Source: an uncultured Clostridia bacterium (lineage in GTDB: Bacteria; Bacillota; Clostridia; TANB77; CAG-508). Taken from it: DNA of 13,216 nucleotides. Within the stretch, counting starts at the first letter, position 1. Each line of letters opens with the position of its first letter. The stretch is taken from the NCBI GenBank assembly GCA_944393455.1, contig CALYAH010000086.1:1-13216 (forward strand), written 5' to 3'. The position numbers and the translations under genes are program-made. Below the pieces are notes generated by a model. That model did no database searches, had not been told where the DNA came from, and saw only the letters and a program-made list of their open reading frames with translations. Of this stretch, positions 6,075 through 13,210 are shown piece by piece.

Positions 6075-7446
6075 TTATTTTCCTAGACAAAACTTTGCAA
6101 AAATTTCATCTATTATATCATCTGTTACAATTTCTCCTGTAATATTTCCTAAATCCTCTAAAATGTCTTTTATAAATATTGCTACAATGTCTAATGGCAT
6201 TTTATTTTCTATTGTCTCTTTTGTCTTTTTTACATTTTGAATTGCTTTTGAAATTAAATTTTTGTGTCTTATGTTTGTAATAACTATCTCGTTATCTAAA
6301 TTTATCTCGTTTAAATTAAATAGGTTTGTAATCTCATCATATAATTTGTCAATTCCTATATTATTTAAAGCTGAGATTTTAATAATGTGCCCTCCTACTT
6401 CTTTAAGTCGAACATCATCTTCGTTTATTTTAGAATTTAAATCTATTTTATTTAAAATTAAAATAGATTTTTTGTTTTTTGCAAGTTCTAAAATTTCCAT
6501 ATCTTCTTGGTCAAGTTCTCTAGAAGAATCAAATATAGCAATTACTAAATCTGCTGCATTTGCTATTTCCCTAGACTTTTCAATACCTATCTTTTCTACT
6601 TCATCTTTAGCATTTCTAATTCCTGCTGTATCTACTAATTTTAAAGGTATTCCATTAATTGTTACAAATTCTTCTATAGTATCTCTTGTTGTTCCCGCAA
6701 ATTCTGTTACAATTGCTCTTTCTTCTTTTAAAATTTTATTCAAAAGAGATGATTTACCGGCGTTTGGTTTACCTATAATAGCTGTTTTTATTCCTTCTTT
6801 TATTATTTTTCCATTATCAAAGCTTTTTTCTAGTTTTAATAGTTTTTCTTCTACAGCATCTAACATTTCTTGTATTTGTTTGTTAGTTACATCATCTACA
6901 TCATATTCCGGATAGTCAATAGCAACTTCTATATTTACCATGACATCCATAATTTCCTTCTTTATTTGTAAAATCTCTTTAGAAAGAAATCCTTCTAATT
7001 GCTTAATTCCTGTTTTTGCCTCTCTTTCTGACTTGGCATTTATAACATCTATAACAGATTCCGCTTGTAATAAATCAATTCTTCCTTTTAAAAATGCTCT
7101 TTTAGTAAATTCACCCGGTTCCGCTAATTCAGCCCCATTTTTCAAACATAATTCTAATATCTTTTTTACAATAACATTCCCTCCATGAGAGTTGATTTCA
7201 CACATATTCTCTGTTGTATAGCTTTTTGGCGCTTTAAAATAAGAAACTAGTACCTCATCAACAATTTCTCCATTTTCTACTATATTTCCGTATTTTATTG
7301 TATATCCTTTTATTTCTTCTATATTTTGTTTTTTCTTTGGAATAAATATTTTTTCTAATACTTCAAAACATTTTTCTCCGCTCATTCTTATAATTCCTAT
7401 TCCACCAATTCCGAGGAGCCGTAGAGATTGACGCTATAGTACTCAT
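6075..7446 (-). CDS. mnmE: tRNA U34 modification GTPase MnmE (TrmE), interrupted by a +1 frameshift near the N-terminus
   Basis: MnmE is the GTPase partner of MnmG and binds the formyl-tetrahydrofolate one-carbon donor. The start is the ATG at 7446, 8 bases after GGAGG; it encodes MSTIASISTAP. The zero frame then meets CGG (7413-7411) and stops at 7363, giving 27 residues. Skipping one C restores GIGGIGIIRMSG, the family's N-terminal motif, and leads through the G domain. Positions in the restored 456-residue product: P-loop GKPNAGKS 225-232, DTAG 272-275, NKID 332-335 and the C-terminal CLGK with its essential Cys at 453. The length is normal and all motifs are present. Calling the gene from an internal ATG at 7385 would lose the N-terminal motif and has no ribosome-binding site. 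The promoter is at 7474-7503, inside the jag terminator. Confidence 0.93.
7410..7416 (-). other. mnmE +1 frameshift site: CCT-C-GGA-ATT
   Basis: The minus strand reads GCT CCT CGG AAT in the zero frame and GCT CCT (C) GGA ATT in the family frame. The extra C at 7413 lies between Pro11 and the first glycine of GIGGIGII. An alternative skip one codon earlier would give GCT (C) CTC GGA, that is STALGIGG, which is also plausible for the family. The parallel with mnmG favours the CGG reading. Confidence 0.82.
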
Positions 7447-7473
7447 ATTTTTTACCTCCATTTTCTTATTGTT

Positions 7474-7503
7474 TTTATACTATTATTTTATAAAAAAAGT
7501 CAA
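7474..7503 (-). promoter_or_regulatory. mnmE promoter embedded in the jag terminator
   Basis: On the minus strand TTGACT (7503-7498), an 18-bp spacer and TATAAA (7479-7474) form a good promoter about 28 bases before the mnmE start codon. The -35 hexamer overlaps the end of the terminator stem and its T-run, the same arrangement as at parA. Confidence 0.6.
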
Positions 7504-7544
7504 AGATAGAATTTACAAAATATTTGTAAAATCCGACCTTTGAC
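7492..7544 (-). terminator. terminator after jag
   Basis: On the minus strand GTCAAAG (7544-7538) pairs with CTTTGAC (7505-7499), and an inner TTTACAAA/TTTGTAAA stem (7530-7523 with 7519-7512) closes a 3-base loop. A partly unpaired internal loop separates the two stems. Seven Ts follow (7498-7492). It starts 21 bases after the jag stop codon and ends the rpmH-to-jag operon. Confidence 0.75.
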
Positions 7545-7565
7545 CTCCGATTTTATACTATTTTA

Positions 7566-8252
7566 TTATTTTTTTAAAGAAATTACTATTCTTCTATATG
7601 GTTCTTCTCCAACGCTATATGTTTCTACCTTTGAGTTTTGTTGCAATTTGCTATGTATTATTTTTCTTTCATATGCCTGCATTGGCTCTAATTTTACTGC
7701 TTTTCTTGTTCTTATAACTGTTTTGGCTACTTTTTCTGCTAAATCTTCTAGTGTTTTTTCTCTTTTTGCCTTATATCCTTCTATGTCTAAAATTACTCTA
7801 ACTCTATTTTGAATTCCTTTTCCTGCTATTGCTGATAAAATGTTTTGTACAGCATATAAGGTTTCACCCCTATATCCAATTAAAAAACCTAAGTTTTTAC
7901 TGTTTAAATCAACATTTAAACCTGTAGATGTTTTTTCTATTTTATATTCTACATCTTCTGGTAAGTTTGTTTTTAGTTCTTTTAAAAATGTCTCTACATT
8001 TTCTCTTGCTGTTTCTTGTTCTTCTTCTGTTAATTTAATTTCTCTCTTTTCTCTTACTTTTTCTTCTTTTTGCTCTTTTACTGTTAATTCTACCTTTACG
8101 ACTCTTGGTGCTAATATACTAAAAAAGCTTCTTTTTTCTTCATTCTCTAGTACTTTTATATCTACCATCTTTTTTGAGACTTTTAATTGTTTTAATCCAT
8201 TTTCTATTGCCTCATTTGTAGTTTTTCCTTCTGAAATGATACTTTTTGCCAT
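7566..8252 (-). CDS. jag: RNA-binding protein Jag/KhpB (SpoIIIJ-associated)
   Basis: Jag (KhpB/EloR) is an RNA-binding protein encoded next to YidC; in Gram-positive cocci it affects cell elongation. The product of 228 residues has the Jag-N domain (MAKSIISEGKTTNEAIENGLKQL, about 1-60), a charged linker, a KH domain with the GxxG-type turn IGYRGETL, and a C-terminal R3H domain (AYERKIIHSKLQQNSKVETYSVGEEPYRRIVI). I take the ATG at 8252 because it gives the family's usual MAKSI start. A TTG immediately before it (8255) is also within reach of the GGGAGG and cannot be excluded. It lies 15 bases after yidC, in the usual order. Confidence 0.95.
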   Translation of the reverse strand: MAKSIISEGKTTNEAIENGLKQLKVSKKMVDIKVLENEEKRSFFSILAPRVVKVELTVKEQKEEKVREKREIKLTEEEQETARENVETFLKELKTNLPEDVEYKIEKTSTGLNVDLNSKNLGFLIGYRGETLYAVQNILSAIAGKGIQNRVRVILDIEGYKAKREKTLEDLAEKVAKTVIRTRKAVKLEPMQAYERKIIHSKLQQNSKVETYSVGEEPYRRIVISLKK

Positions 8253-8267
8253 CAAATGGCACCTCCC

Positions 8268-9155
8268 TTAAGCTTTTATTAGTTTATTTAAAACTAATCT
8301 TTCGATAATCATTAAAATATTACTCATTAACCAATATAATGCCAAACCTAAAGGTGCTATAAATGCTATTGAAATTGACATTATTGGCATCATCCAAGAC
8401 ATCATTTTGTTAGTTTGCATAACTGCATCCATCTCATTATTTTCTTCTTGTGGTACTAATTCTTTTCCTGTTTCTCCATCAATTGTCACATTTTTCTTCT
8501 CTTTTTGTTGTTTTTGTTGCATTGCTGTTGTCATTCTGATTGAAATAAAAGAAGATAATATATATAAAACAGGAATAATATATACTGTATAATCTGTCAT
8601 GTTTTGTTGTGGTACTTTACTTAAGTCTAATCCAAAGAAATTCATTTGAAGATTTAATTTTTCTATATTTTCATCATCAGGATTTTTTTCTTTTAACCAG
8701 TTATATTCTCTTATTAAATCTATCTCTGGATATGCTTGGCTAACTTGTTTCCCTTCTTCTTGCAATTGCACAACATAACGATTTATATCTTCTTGTGGTA
8801 TTTTTTCCATAAATGTTAATGGACTTCTTACTAAATAGAATATTGACAAAAGCAATATTATTTGAATAATAGCTGTTAAACATCCACTAAATGGACTCAT
8901 ATTTTCTGTTTTATACAAATTCATCATTTCCTGATTCATTTTTTCAGGATTGTTTTTATATTTAAATTGAATTACTTTCATTTTTTCTTGTAATTCTGTA
9001 CTTTTTTTCATTGTTTTTTGTTGTTTTATTGATAATGGCAATAATATTAACTTTATTGCTACTGTAAATAATATAATTGCCAGTCCATAGTTATTTACCA
9101 ACATATACAATAATTGCAGTAAATAACCGAAAATATTAGCAAAAAATTGAAACAT
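8268..9155 (-). CDS. yidC: membrane protein insertase YidC/SpoIIIJ
   Basis: YidC inserts and folds membrane proteins alone or with SecYEG. The 295-residue product is the short Gram-positive form without the large periplasmic domain. Hydrophobic segments lie at about 10-43, 91-110, 189-207 and 252-290, the last containing two helices. A charged cytoplasmic hairpin follows the first (KQQKTMKKSTELQEKMK). The groove position usually held by Arg carries Lys35 (TVAIKLILLPLS), as in several clostridial homologues. There is no lipobox cysteine after the N-terminus. A charged region at 212-248 is longer than I expect and separates the last segments. The start ATG at 9155 follows AGGATG; it lies 17 bases after yidD in the rpmH operon. 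Confidence 0.95.
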   Translation of the reverse strand: MFQFFANIFGYLLQLLYMLVNNYGLAIILFTVAIKLILLPLSIKQQKTMKKSTELQEKMKVIQFKYKNNPEKMNQEMMNLYKTENMSPFSGCLTAIIQIILLLSIFYLVRSPLTFMEKIPQEDINRYVVQLQEEGKQVSQAYPEIDLIREYNWLKEKNPDDENIEKLNLQMNFFGLDLSKVPQQNMTDYTVYIIPVLYILSSFISIRMTTAMQQKQQKEKKNVTIDGETGKELVPQEENNEMDAVMQTNKMMSWMMPIMSISIAFIAPLGLALYWLMSNILMIIERLVLNKLIKA

Positions 9156-9172
9156 TAATTTTCATCCTAGCT

Positions 9173-9391
9173 CTATTTTAGTGGATCATATCCACCTTTT
9201 GAAAAAGGATTACATCTTAAAATTCTTTTTATTCCAATAAATAATCCCTTCCCTACCCCATATTTTTCAATAGCTTGTTTTGTATATTCTGAGCAAGTTG
9301 GATAAAATTTGCAATTTATATTTTTACTTGTAAGCCATTTTGAAATATGTTTTTGATACTTAGTAATTAGCCATATAAGTAATTTTTTCAT
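9173..9391 (-). CDS. yidD: membrane protein insertion efficiency factor YidD
   Basis: YidD is a small amphipathic protein that supports YidC-dependent insertion. The 72 residues contain the invariant [15 protein letters not shown] (Cys27, Cys33) and [12 protein letters not shown] (Cys59) motifs that define the family. The N-terminus ([14 protein letters not shown]) is a likely membrane-associated helix. The start ATG overlaps the rnpA stop by one base (TAATG), and the GAGGAAAA before it lies inside the last rnpA codons, so translation is probably coupled. Confidence 0.97.
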   Translation of the reverse strand: MKKLLIWLITKYQKHISKWLTSKNINCKFYPTCSEYTKQAIEKYGVGKGLFIGIKRILRCNPFSKGGYDPLK

Positions 9392-9750
9392 TAATTTTCC
9401 TCGATAAAAAGCCCTGCTTTATCAAAAATTTTTTTCATATCATTTTTTATGTTTTCAAAGGTTGCATTTTTAAAATCTGCTTTCTTTTTCCATAAAAAAA
9501 CCATACTATTCCCTGTTTTTATACTTTTTTCATAGTTCTTATAATTTTCTCTTATTAATCTTTTTATATAGTTTCTTTTCGTTGCTTTAGCTACTTTTAC
9601 ACTAATTGCAATCCCTAAAAAGTTTTGTTCTATATCTCTATTACTTGTATTTTTTATAAATACTTCTATATATTTTCCCGAATAGTAATTTCCTTTTGAT
9701 AAAACATTTTTAAATTCATAATTTTTCTTTAACATTTTTGTTTTTTTCAT
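9391..9750 (-). CDS. rnpA: ribonuclease P protein component RnpA
   Basis: RnpA is the protein subunit that helps RNase P RNA bind and mature tRNA 5' ends. The 119-residue product starts [23 protein letters not shown] and contains the RNR-type basic helix [19 protein letters not shown], where this lineage keeps R-N-x-x-K-R. The start at 9750 follows GAGGGG. An upstream in-frame ATG at 9798 would add 16 residues that contain this ribosome-binding site, so I reject it. Between this gene and rpmH is a GC-richer hairpin (9819-9845) that may tune rnpA levels relative to L34. Confidence 0.95.
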   Translation of the reverse strand: MKKTKMLKKNYEFKNVLSKGNYYSGKYIEVFIKNTSNRDIEQNFLGIAISVKVAKATKRNYIKRLIRENYKNYEKSIKTGNSMVFLWKKKADFKNATFENIKNDMKKIFDKAGLFIEEN

Positions 9751-9818
9751 TATTGTTTCTTCCCCTCTTTTAAGGCAATTTTTAATGAAAAAAAGCATTT
9801 TGAAATTTCAATTATGTG

Positions 9819-9845
9819 AAAAGGCTCGCTGTTTTGCGGCCTTTT
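9819..9845 (-). promoter_or_regulatory. hairpin between rpmH and rnpA
   Basis: AAAAGGC and CGC (9819-9829, with one bulged base at 9826) pair with GCG and GCCTTTT (9836-9845) around a 6-base loop. On the minus strand the 3' arm ends in CTTTTCACAT, a weak T-run. It could be a partial terminator that lets most transcripts end after rpmH, or a processing site. The need for far more L34 than RnpA makes an attenuating role plausible. Confidence 0.5.
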
Positions 9846-9879
9846 TACTAATATTAGCTATTAATAAAACATAATTAAA

Positions 9880-10014
9880 TTAAGCACTTAATTTTTTTCT
9901 ATTTTTTGCTCTTCTTGCTTTTATTATGTTTCTTCCTGCTCTTGTTTTCATTCTTTTTCTAAATCCATGTTCTTTTTTCTCTTGTCTGTTTTTTGGTTGA
10001 TATGTTCTTTTCAT
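9880..10014 (-). CDS. rpmH: 50S ribosomal protein L34
   Basis: L34 is a small basic protein of the large ribosomal subunit. The 44 residues [36 protein letters not shown] match the family end to end. The ATG at 10014 is chosen because it gives the invariant N-terminus and follows GGAGGTG; an upstream ATG at 10089 would add 25 residues spanning the ribosome-binding site and leader, so I reject it. It is the first gene of the leftward operon and has a perfect-consensus promoter. The leader (10015 to about 10090) has a small TTCCAG/CTGGAA hairpin (10049-10066). Confidence 0.97.
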   Translation of the reverse strand: MKRTYQPKNRQEKKEHGFRKRMKTRAGRNIIKARRAKNRKKLSA

Positions 10015-10097
10015 TTCCTTAGCACCTCCTACTGATTTTTTTATAAAATTCCAGTTCTTCCTGGAAATTATTTTTTCACAAAATAACAAGTATATCG

Positions 10098-10127
10098 ATT
10101 ATATCGTAAAAACTCTATAAATGTCAA
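10098..10127 (-). promoter_or_regulatory. rpmH operon promoter
   Basis: On the minus strand a perfect TTGACA (10127-10122) and a perfect TATAAT (10103-10098) are separated by 18 bp. It is the best promoter in the window and drives rpmH-rnpA-yidD-yidC-jag away from the origin. Confidence 0.85.
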
Positions 10128-10418
10128 GCAATTTTTGTAATTTTTTTTTGCTTTTTTGTAATATTTTTGTAATATTACATGACTTTTCCACAGTTTTTTA
10201 TCATTTTATCCACACAAAAAAAATTTTTTCCACAATTTTATTGACTTCTTGTGTATAAATTTGTTATTATGTGAAAGTAAAAAATATACGAGATTTTTCT
10301 TGCAAATACTTAAATTTTTGTTCGTATAAACCTTCTGTATTTTTACAAAAATGTTACAAACTTATCAACAGTTGTGGATAACTTTGTGGATAATTTTTTA
10401 AGAAAGGATGATTAAAAA
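10128..10418. other. replication origin, upstream part (incoriC-like)
   Basis: This AT-rich spacer between divergent rpmH and dnaA holds a DnaA-box cluster. A perfect TTATCCACA is at 10206-10214. TTTTCCACA variants are at 10184-10192 and 10226-10234. TTATCAACA is at 10362-10370, and two perfect inverse boxes TGTGGATAA are at 10373-10381 and 10385-10393, spaced 12 bp apart. Long T-runs and A/T tracts (10131-10180 and 10270-10360) are candidates for unwinding. The boxes at 10362-10393 lie between the dnaA promoter and its start codon, so DnaA probably represses itself there. Confidence 0.85.
10241..10270 (+). promoter_or_regulatory. dnaA promoter
   Basis: TTGACT (10241-10246), an 18-bp spacer and TATTAT (10265-10270) give a good promoter with each hexamer one base from consensus. 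The leader to the TTG start is about 140 bases and contains three DnaA boxes. Confidence 0.6.
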
Positions 10419-11771
10419 TTGGCGATTGAAAAAGAAGAATTGGTTGCAAAAATAAAAGAAGTTTTAAAACCGGAACTTACTCAAATATCCTATGAAACCT
10501 GGATATTGCCATTAGATATTAGAAGCATAGAAGGAAATCACATTGTTTTCACAACTATCTCTGAATATCAACAAGATTTTATTGAAAATAAGTATAGAAG
10601 TTTAATTTTCAACACTTTACGTTTTATAACCAATATGGAATGGACTTTTTCAGTAATAGATATATCAAAAGAAAATGATACTTCAGAGACTGAAGTTATA
10701 ACAAATAATTCAAATGTATCTGCTGCTGAAATAGAATCTAATAAATCAACTTTAAATCCAAAATATACTTTTGAAACATTTGTTGTTGGAAATAATAATA
10801 GATTCGCACATGCTGCTGCTTTAGCAGTTGGTAACGAACCTTCTAATTCTTATAACCCGCTATTCCTTTACGGAGGCGTAGGTTTGGGGAAAACCCACTT
10901 AATGCATGCTATTGGTAATAGAATTCTTGAGAACAATAAAAAAGCAAACGTTTTATATGTTACGTCTGAAAAATTTACTAATCAATTGATTAATGCAATA
11001 AAAGATAATAAAAATGAATTTTTTAGAAATAAATACAGAACTATTGATGTTTTACTAATTGATGATATTCAATTTATCGCTGGCAAAGAAAGAGTTCAAG
11101 AAGAATTTTTCCATACTTTCAATTCTTTATATGAAGATGGAAAACAAATTATTATCTCTAGTGATAAACCTCCTAGAGATATTCAATTCTTAGAAGATAG
11201 GCTAAAATCAAGATTTGAATGGGGACTTCTTGCTGATATTTCTTGTCCTGACTATGAAACTCGTTTAGCAATTTTAAGAAAAAAAGCACAAGACGAAAAT
11301 GTTATCATAGAAGATTTTATTCTTTCTAATATTGCAAATAAAATAGATTCAAATATTAGAGAATTAGAAGGTGTTTTTAATAAAATAGTTGCTAGAGCTT
11401 CATTAACACATAGTCCTATTACTATTGAATTAGCAGAAAATATTATAAATGAATTTAAATATGAAAACGAAAAAGTTATTTCTTGTGACTTCATTAAAGA
11501 AACTGTTGCTAAATATTTTAGTATTAATAAAGATGATTTATCAGGAAATAAAAGATCTAACGATATTGCTTTCCCAAGACAAATTGCTATGTACCTTTGT
11601 CGTGAAATAGCAAATATGTCTTATCCACAGATAGGGATTGATTTTGGGGGAAGAGACCATTCAACTGTTATGCATGGTTGTAGAAAAATTGAAAAGGAAA
11701 TAAAAGAAAAAAATAATACTAAGCTAATTGTGGATAGTGTGAAAAACATTATCATAAATGGAAAACAATAA
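10419..11771 (+). CDS. dnaA: chromosomal replication initiator DnaA, TTG start
   Basis: DnaA binds the flanking boxes and opens the origin. The 450-residue product has domain I (about 1-85, with the conserved SYETWILPL segment). A short, poorly conserved linker (about 86-112) is followed by the AAA+ domain: Walker A GGVGLGKT 152-159, Walker B VLLIDDIQF 211-219, and the sensor and arginine-finger region around DRLKSRFEWG. The C-terminal DNA-binding domain carries the signature GGRDHSTVMHGCRKI from residue 410. The start is a TTG (10419) after AAAGGA; no in-frame ATG lies nearby, and an ATG at 10408 is out of frame and stops after 15 codons. It is oriented away from the leftward operon and followed by dnaN. 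Confidence 0.98.
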   Translation: MAIEKEELVAKIKEVLKPELTQISYETWILPLDIRSIEGNHIVFTTISEYQQDFIENKYRSLIFNTLRFITNMEWTFSVIDISKENDTSETEVITNNSNVSAAEIESNKSTLNPKYTFETFVVGNNNRFAHAAALAVGNEPSNSYNPLFLYGGVGLGKTHLMHAIGNRILENNKKANVLYVTSEKFTNQLINAIKDNKNEFFRNKYRTIDVLLIDDIQFIAGKERVQEEFFHTFNSLYEDGKQIIISSDKPPRDIQFLEDRLKSRFEWGLLADISCPDYETRLAILRKKAQDENVIIEDFILSNIANKIDSNIRELEGVFNKIVARASLTHSPITIELAENIINEFKYENEKVISCDFIKETVAKYFSINKDDLSGNKRSNDIAFPRQIAMYLCREIANMSYPQIGIDFGGRDHSTVMHGCRKIEKEIKEKNNTKLIVDSVKNIIINGKQ

Positions 11772-12091
11772 CAACCAAAAAGATTTCGTGATTTTTTTGA
11801 AATTTGTGTTTGGAAAAATGAGTGTTTGGAAAAATGAATTCTTTCTCTTCTTACGGAAAGCCTACATTCGTTATCCACATGGGGTTGTTAATAACTTGTT
11901 TATAAACTGTGTATATCTCAGTTTTACACAATTTTAATTTTAAGCTGTGGATTATTTAACAAGTTTTCCACTGAATTATAAACAGTAATTTTACTAGGGA
12001 TTGTAACTATCAACATAGTTTTCCACAGTTTCCACAGGACCTAATACTATTACTACTAAAAATATTATATATATTATAAAGGAGGAGCAAA
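11772..12091. other. replication origin, downstream part between dnaA and dnaN
   Basis: This spacer of 320 bases has no gene. It carries a perfect DnaA box TTATCCACA (11871-11879), the near box TGTGGATTA (11946-11954), TTTTCCACT (11964-11972), TTTTCCACA (12019-12027) and GTTTCCACA (12028-12036). The first 70 bases contain a 16-bp tandem duplication (11806-11837). The end is AT-only (12056-12078) before the dnaN ribosome-binding site. Together with the upstream cluster this makes a bipartite origin like that of Bacillus. No convincing dnaA terminator is seen, so dnaN may be partly co-transcribed. Confidence 0.82.
11806..11837. repeat. 16-bp perfect tandem duplication
   Basis: GTGTTTGGAAAAATGA occurs twice without a gap (11806-11821 and 11822-11837). 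It lies just after dnaA and before the first downstream DnaA box. Perfect identity suggests a recent slippage event or a maintained protein-binding repeat. Confidence 0.9.
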
Positions 12092-13210
12092 ATGAAAATT
12101 GTTTGTTATAAAGACAAAATTATTAAAGCCATTAATTCCGTAGTTAAAGGTGTTGCTTCTAAGACTACAATGCCTATACTAGAAGGAATATTAATTCAAA
12201 CAAATGATAATGAAATAAAATTAACAACATACGATTTAGAAATTGGTATAGAATATGTTATGGAATGTGAAGTTAAAGAACAGGGAAGTACAGTTGTAAA
12301 TGCTATTATGTTTAGTGAAATTATAAGAAAATTACCAGATACAGAAATTTATATTTCTTTAAATGATAAAAATTTATTAGAAATAGAATGTGAAGGTTCT
12401 TTATATAAATTAGCAACTATGAATCCAGAAGAATTTCCAGAACTTCCAAAAATAGAAGTGGAAAATTCTATAGAAATAGATCAAAATGTTTTAAAAAGTA
12501 TGATTAGAAGAACAATTTTTGCTGTAAGTAGTGAAGAAAGTAGACCAATTTTTACAGGATGTCTATTTGAAATTGAAAACAATAAATTAAATTTAGTTGC
12601 AGTTGATGGTTTTAGATTAGCATTAAGAAGTATTTATTTAAATAAACAAAGCAATAATTTTAGTGCGGTTATTCCGGGAAAAACACTAAATGAAGTAAAT
12701 AAAATTATATCAGATTCTTTTGAACCAGTAAAAATAGGGGTTGCAAGAAATCAAGCTTTATTTGAAATGGATAATTGTAAAGTAGTAACAAGAATTTTGG
12801 ATGGAGAATTTTTAAATTATAAAAATGTAATACCAACAAATTGGGAGACAAGAATAAGAGTAAATAAAAATAGTGTACAAAATAGTTTTGAAAGAATTAG
12901 TTTAATATCATCATCAAGTGTTGAGAAAGAGAAAAAATATCCAGTAAAAGTACAAGTTGATATAGGAAAAGTTGTTATTTCTTGTACAAATCAAACAGGA
13001 GATGCAAAAGAAGAATTATATGTTTCTACAGAAGGAAAAAATTTAGAAGCTGGATTTAATCCAAAATATTTCTTAGATAGTTTAAAAGCAATTGATGATG
13101 AGGAAGTTTATATTGAATTTGGTACAAGTATATCACCATGTTTAATAAAATCTGTTGAAAATAATGATTATACATATATGATTTTACCAATTAGATTGAA
13201 AGAAGAATAA
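12092..13210 (+). CDS. dnaN: DNA polymerase III beta subunit (sliding clamp)
   Basis: DnaN is the ring-shaped clamp that tethers the replicative polymerase. The 372-residue product has the usual length and three-domain pattern. The N-terminal segment is MKIVCYKDKIIKAINSVVKGVASKTTMPILEGILIQ. The middle domain contains FAVSSEESRPIFTGCLFEIENNKLNLVAVDGFRLALR, and the C-terminus is NDYTYMILPIRL, part of the hydrophobic partner-binding pocket. The ATG at 12092 follows AAAGGAGGAGC. It is complete; the window ends six bases after its stop codon. The recF-gyrB region usually follows but lies outside. Confidence 0.98.
   Translation: MKIVCYKDKIIKAINSVVKGVASKTTMPILEGILIQTNDNEIKLTTYDLEIGIEYVMECEVKEQGSTVVNAIMFSEIIRKLPDTEIYISLNDKNLLEIECEGSLYKLATMNPEEFPELPKIEVENSIEIDQNVLKSMIRRTIFAVSSEESRPIFTGCLFEIENNKLNLVAVDGFRLALRSIYLNKQSNNFSAVIPGKTLNEVNKIISDSFEPVKIGVARNQALFEMDNCKVVTRILDGEFLNYKNVIPTNWETRIRVNKNSVQNSFERISLISSSSVEKEKKYPVKVQVDIGKVVISCTNQTGDAKEELYVSTEGKNLEAGFNPKYFLDSLKAIDDEEVYIEFGTSISPCLIKSVENNDYTYMILPIRLKEE

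Noticed and set aside
7385..7446. Treating the internal ATG at 7385 as the true mnmE start
   Set aside because: It removes the conserved GIGGIGIIR segment that is encoded just upstream, and lacks a ribosome-binding site; the ATG at 7446 has GGAGG and the family N-terminus.
9751..9798. N-terminal extension of RnpA
   Set aside because: It contains the GAGGGG ribosome-binding site for the ATG at 9750 and is not conserved in the family.
10015..10089. N-terminal extension of L34 from an upstream ATG
   Set aside because: The extra 25 codons span the GGAGGTG ribosome-binding site and leader hairpin, and L34 always begins MKRTYQP or similar.
10408..10455. ATG at 10408 as a short leader peptide or alternative dnaA start
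   Set aside because: It is out of frame with dnaA, stops after 15 codons and overlaps the ribosome-binding site of dnaA.
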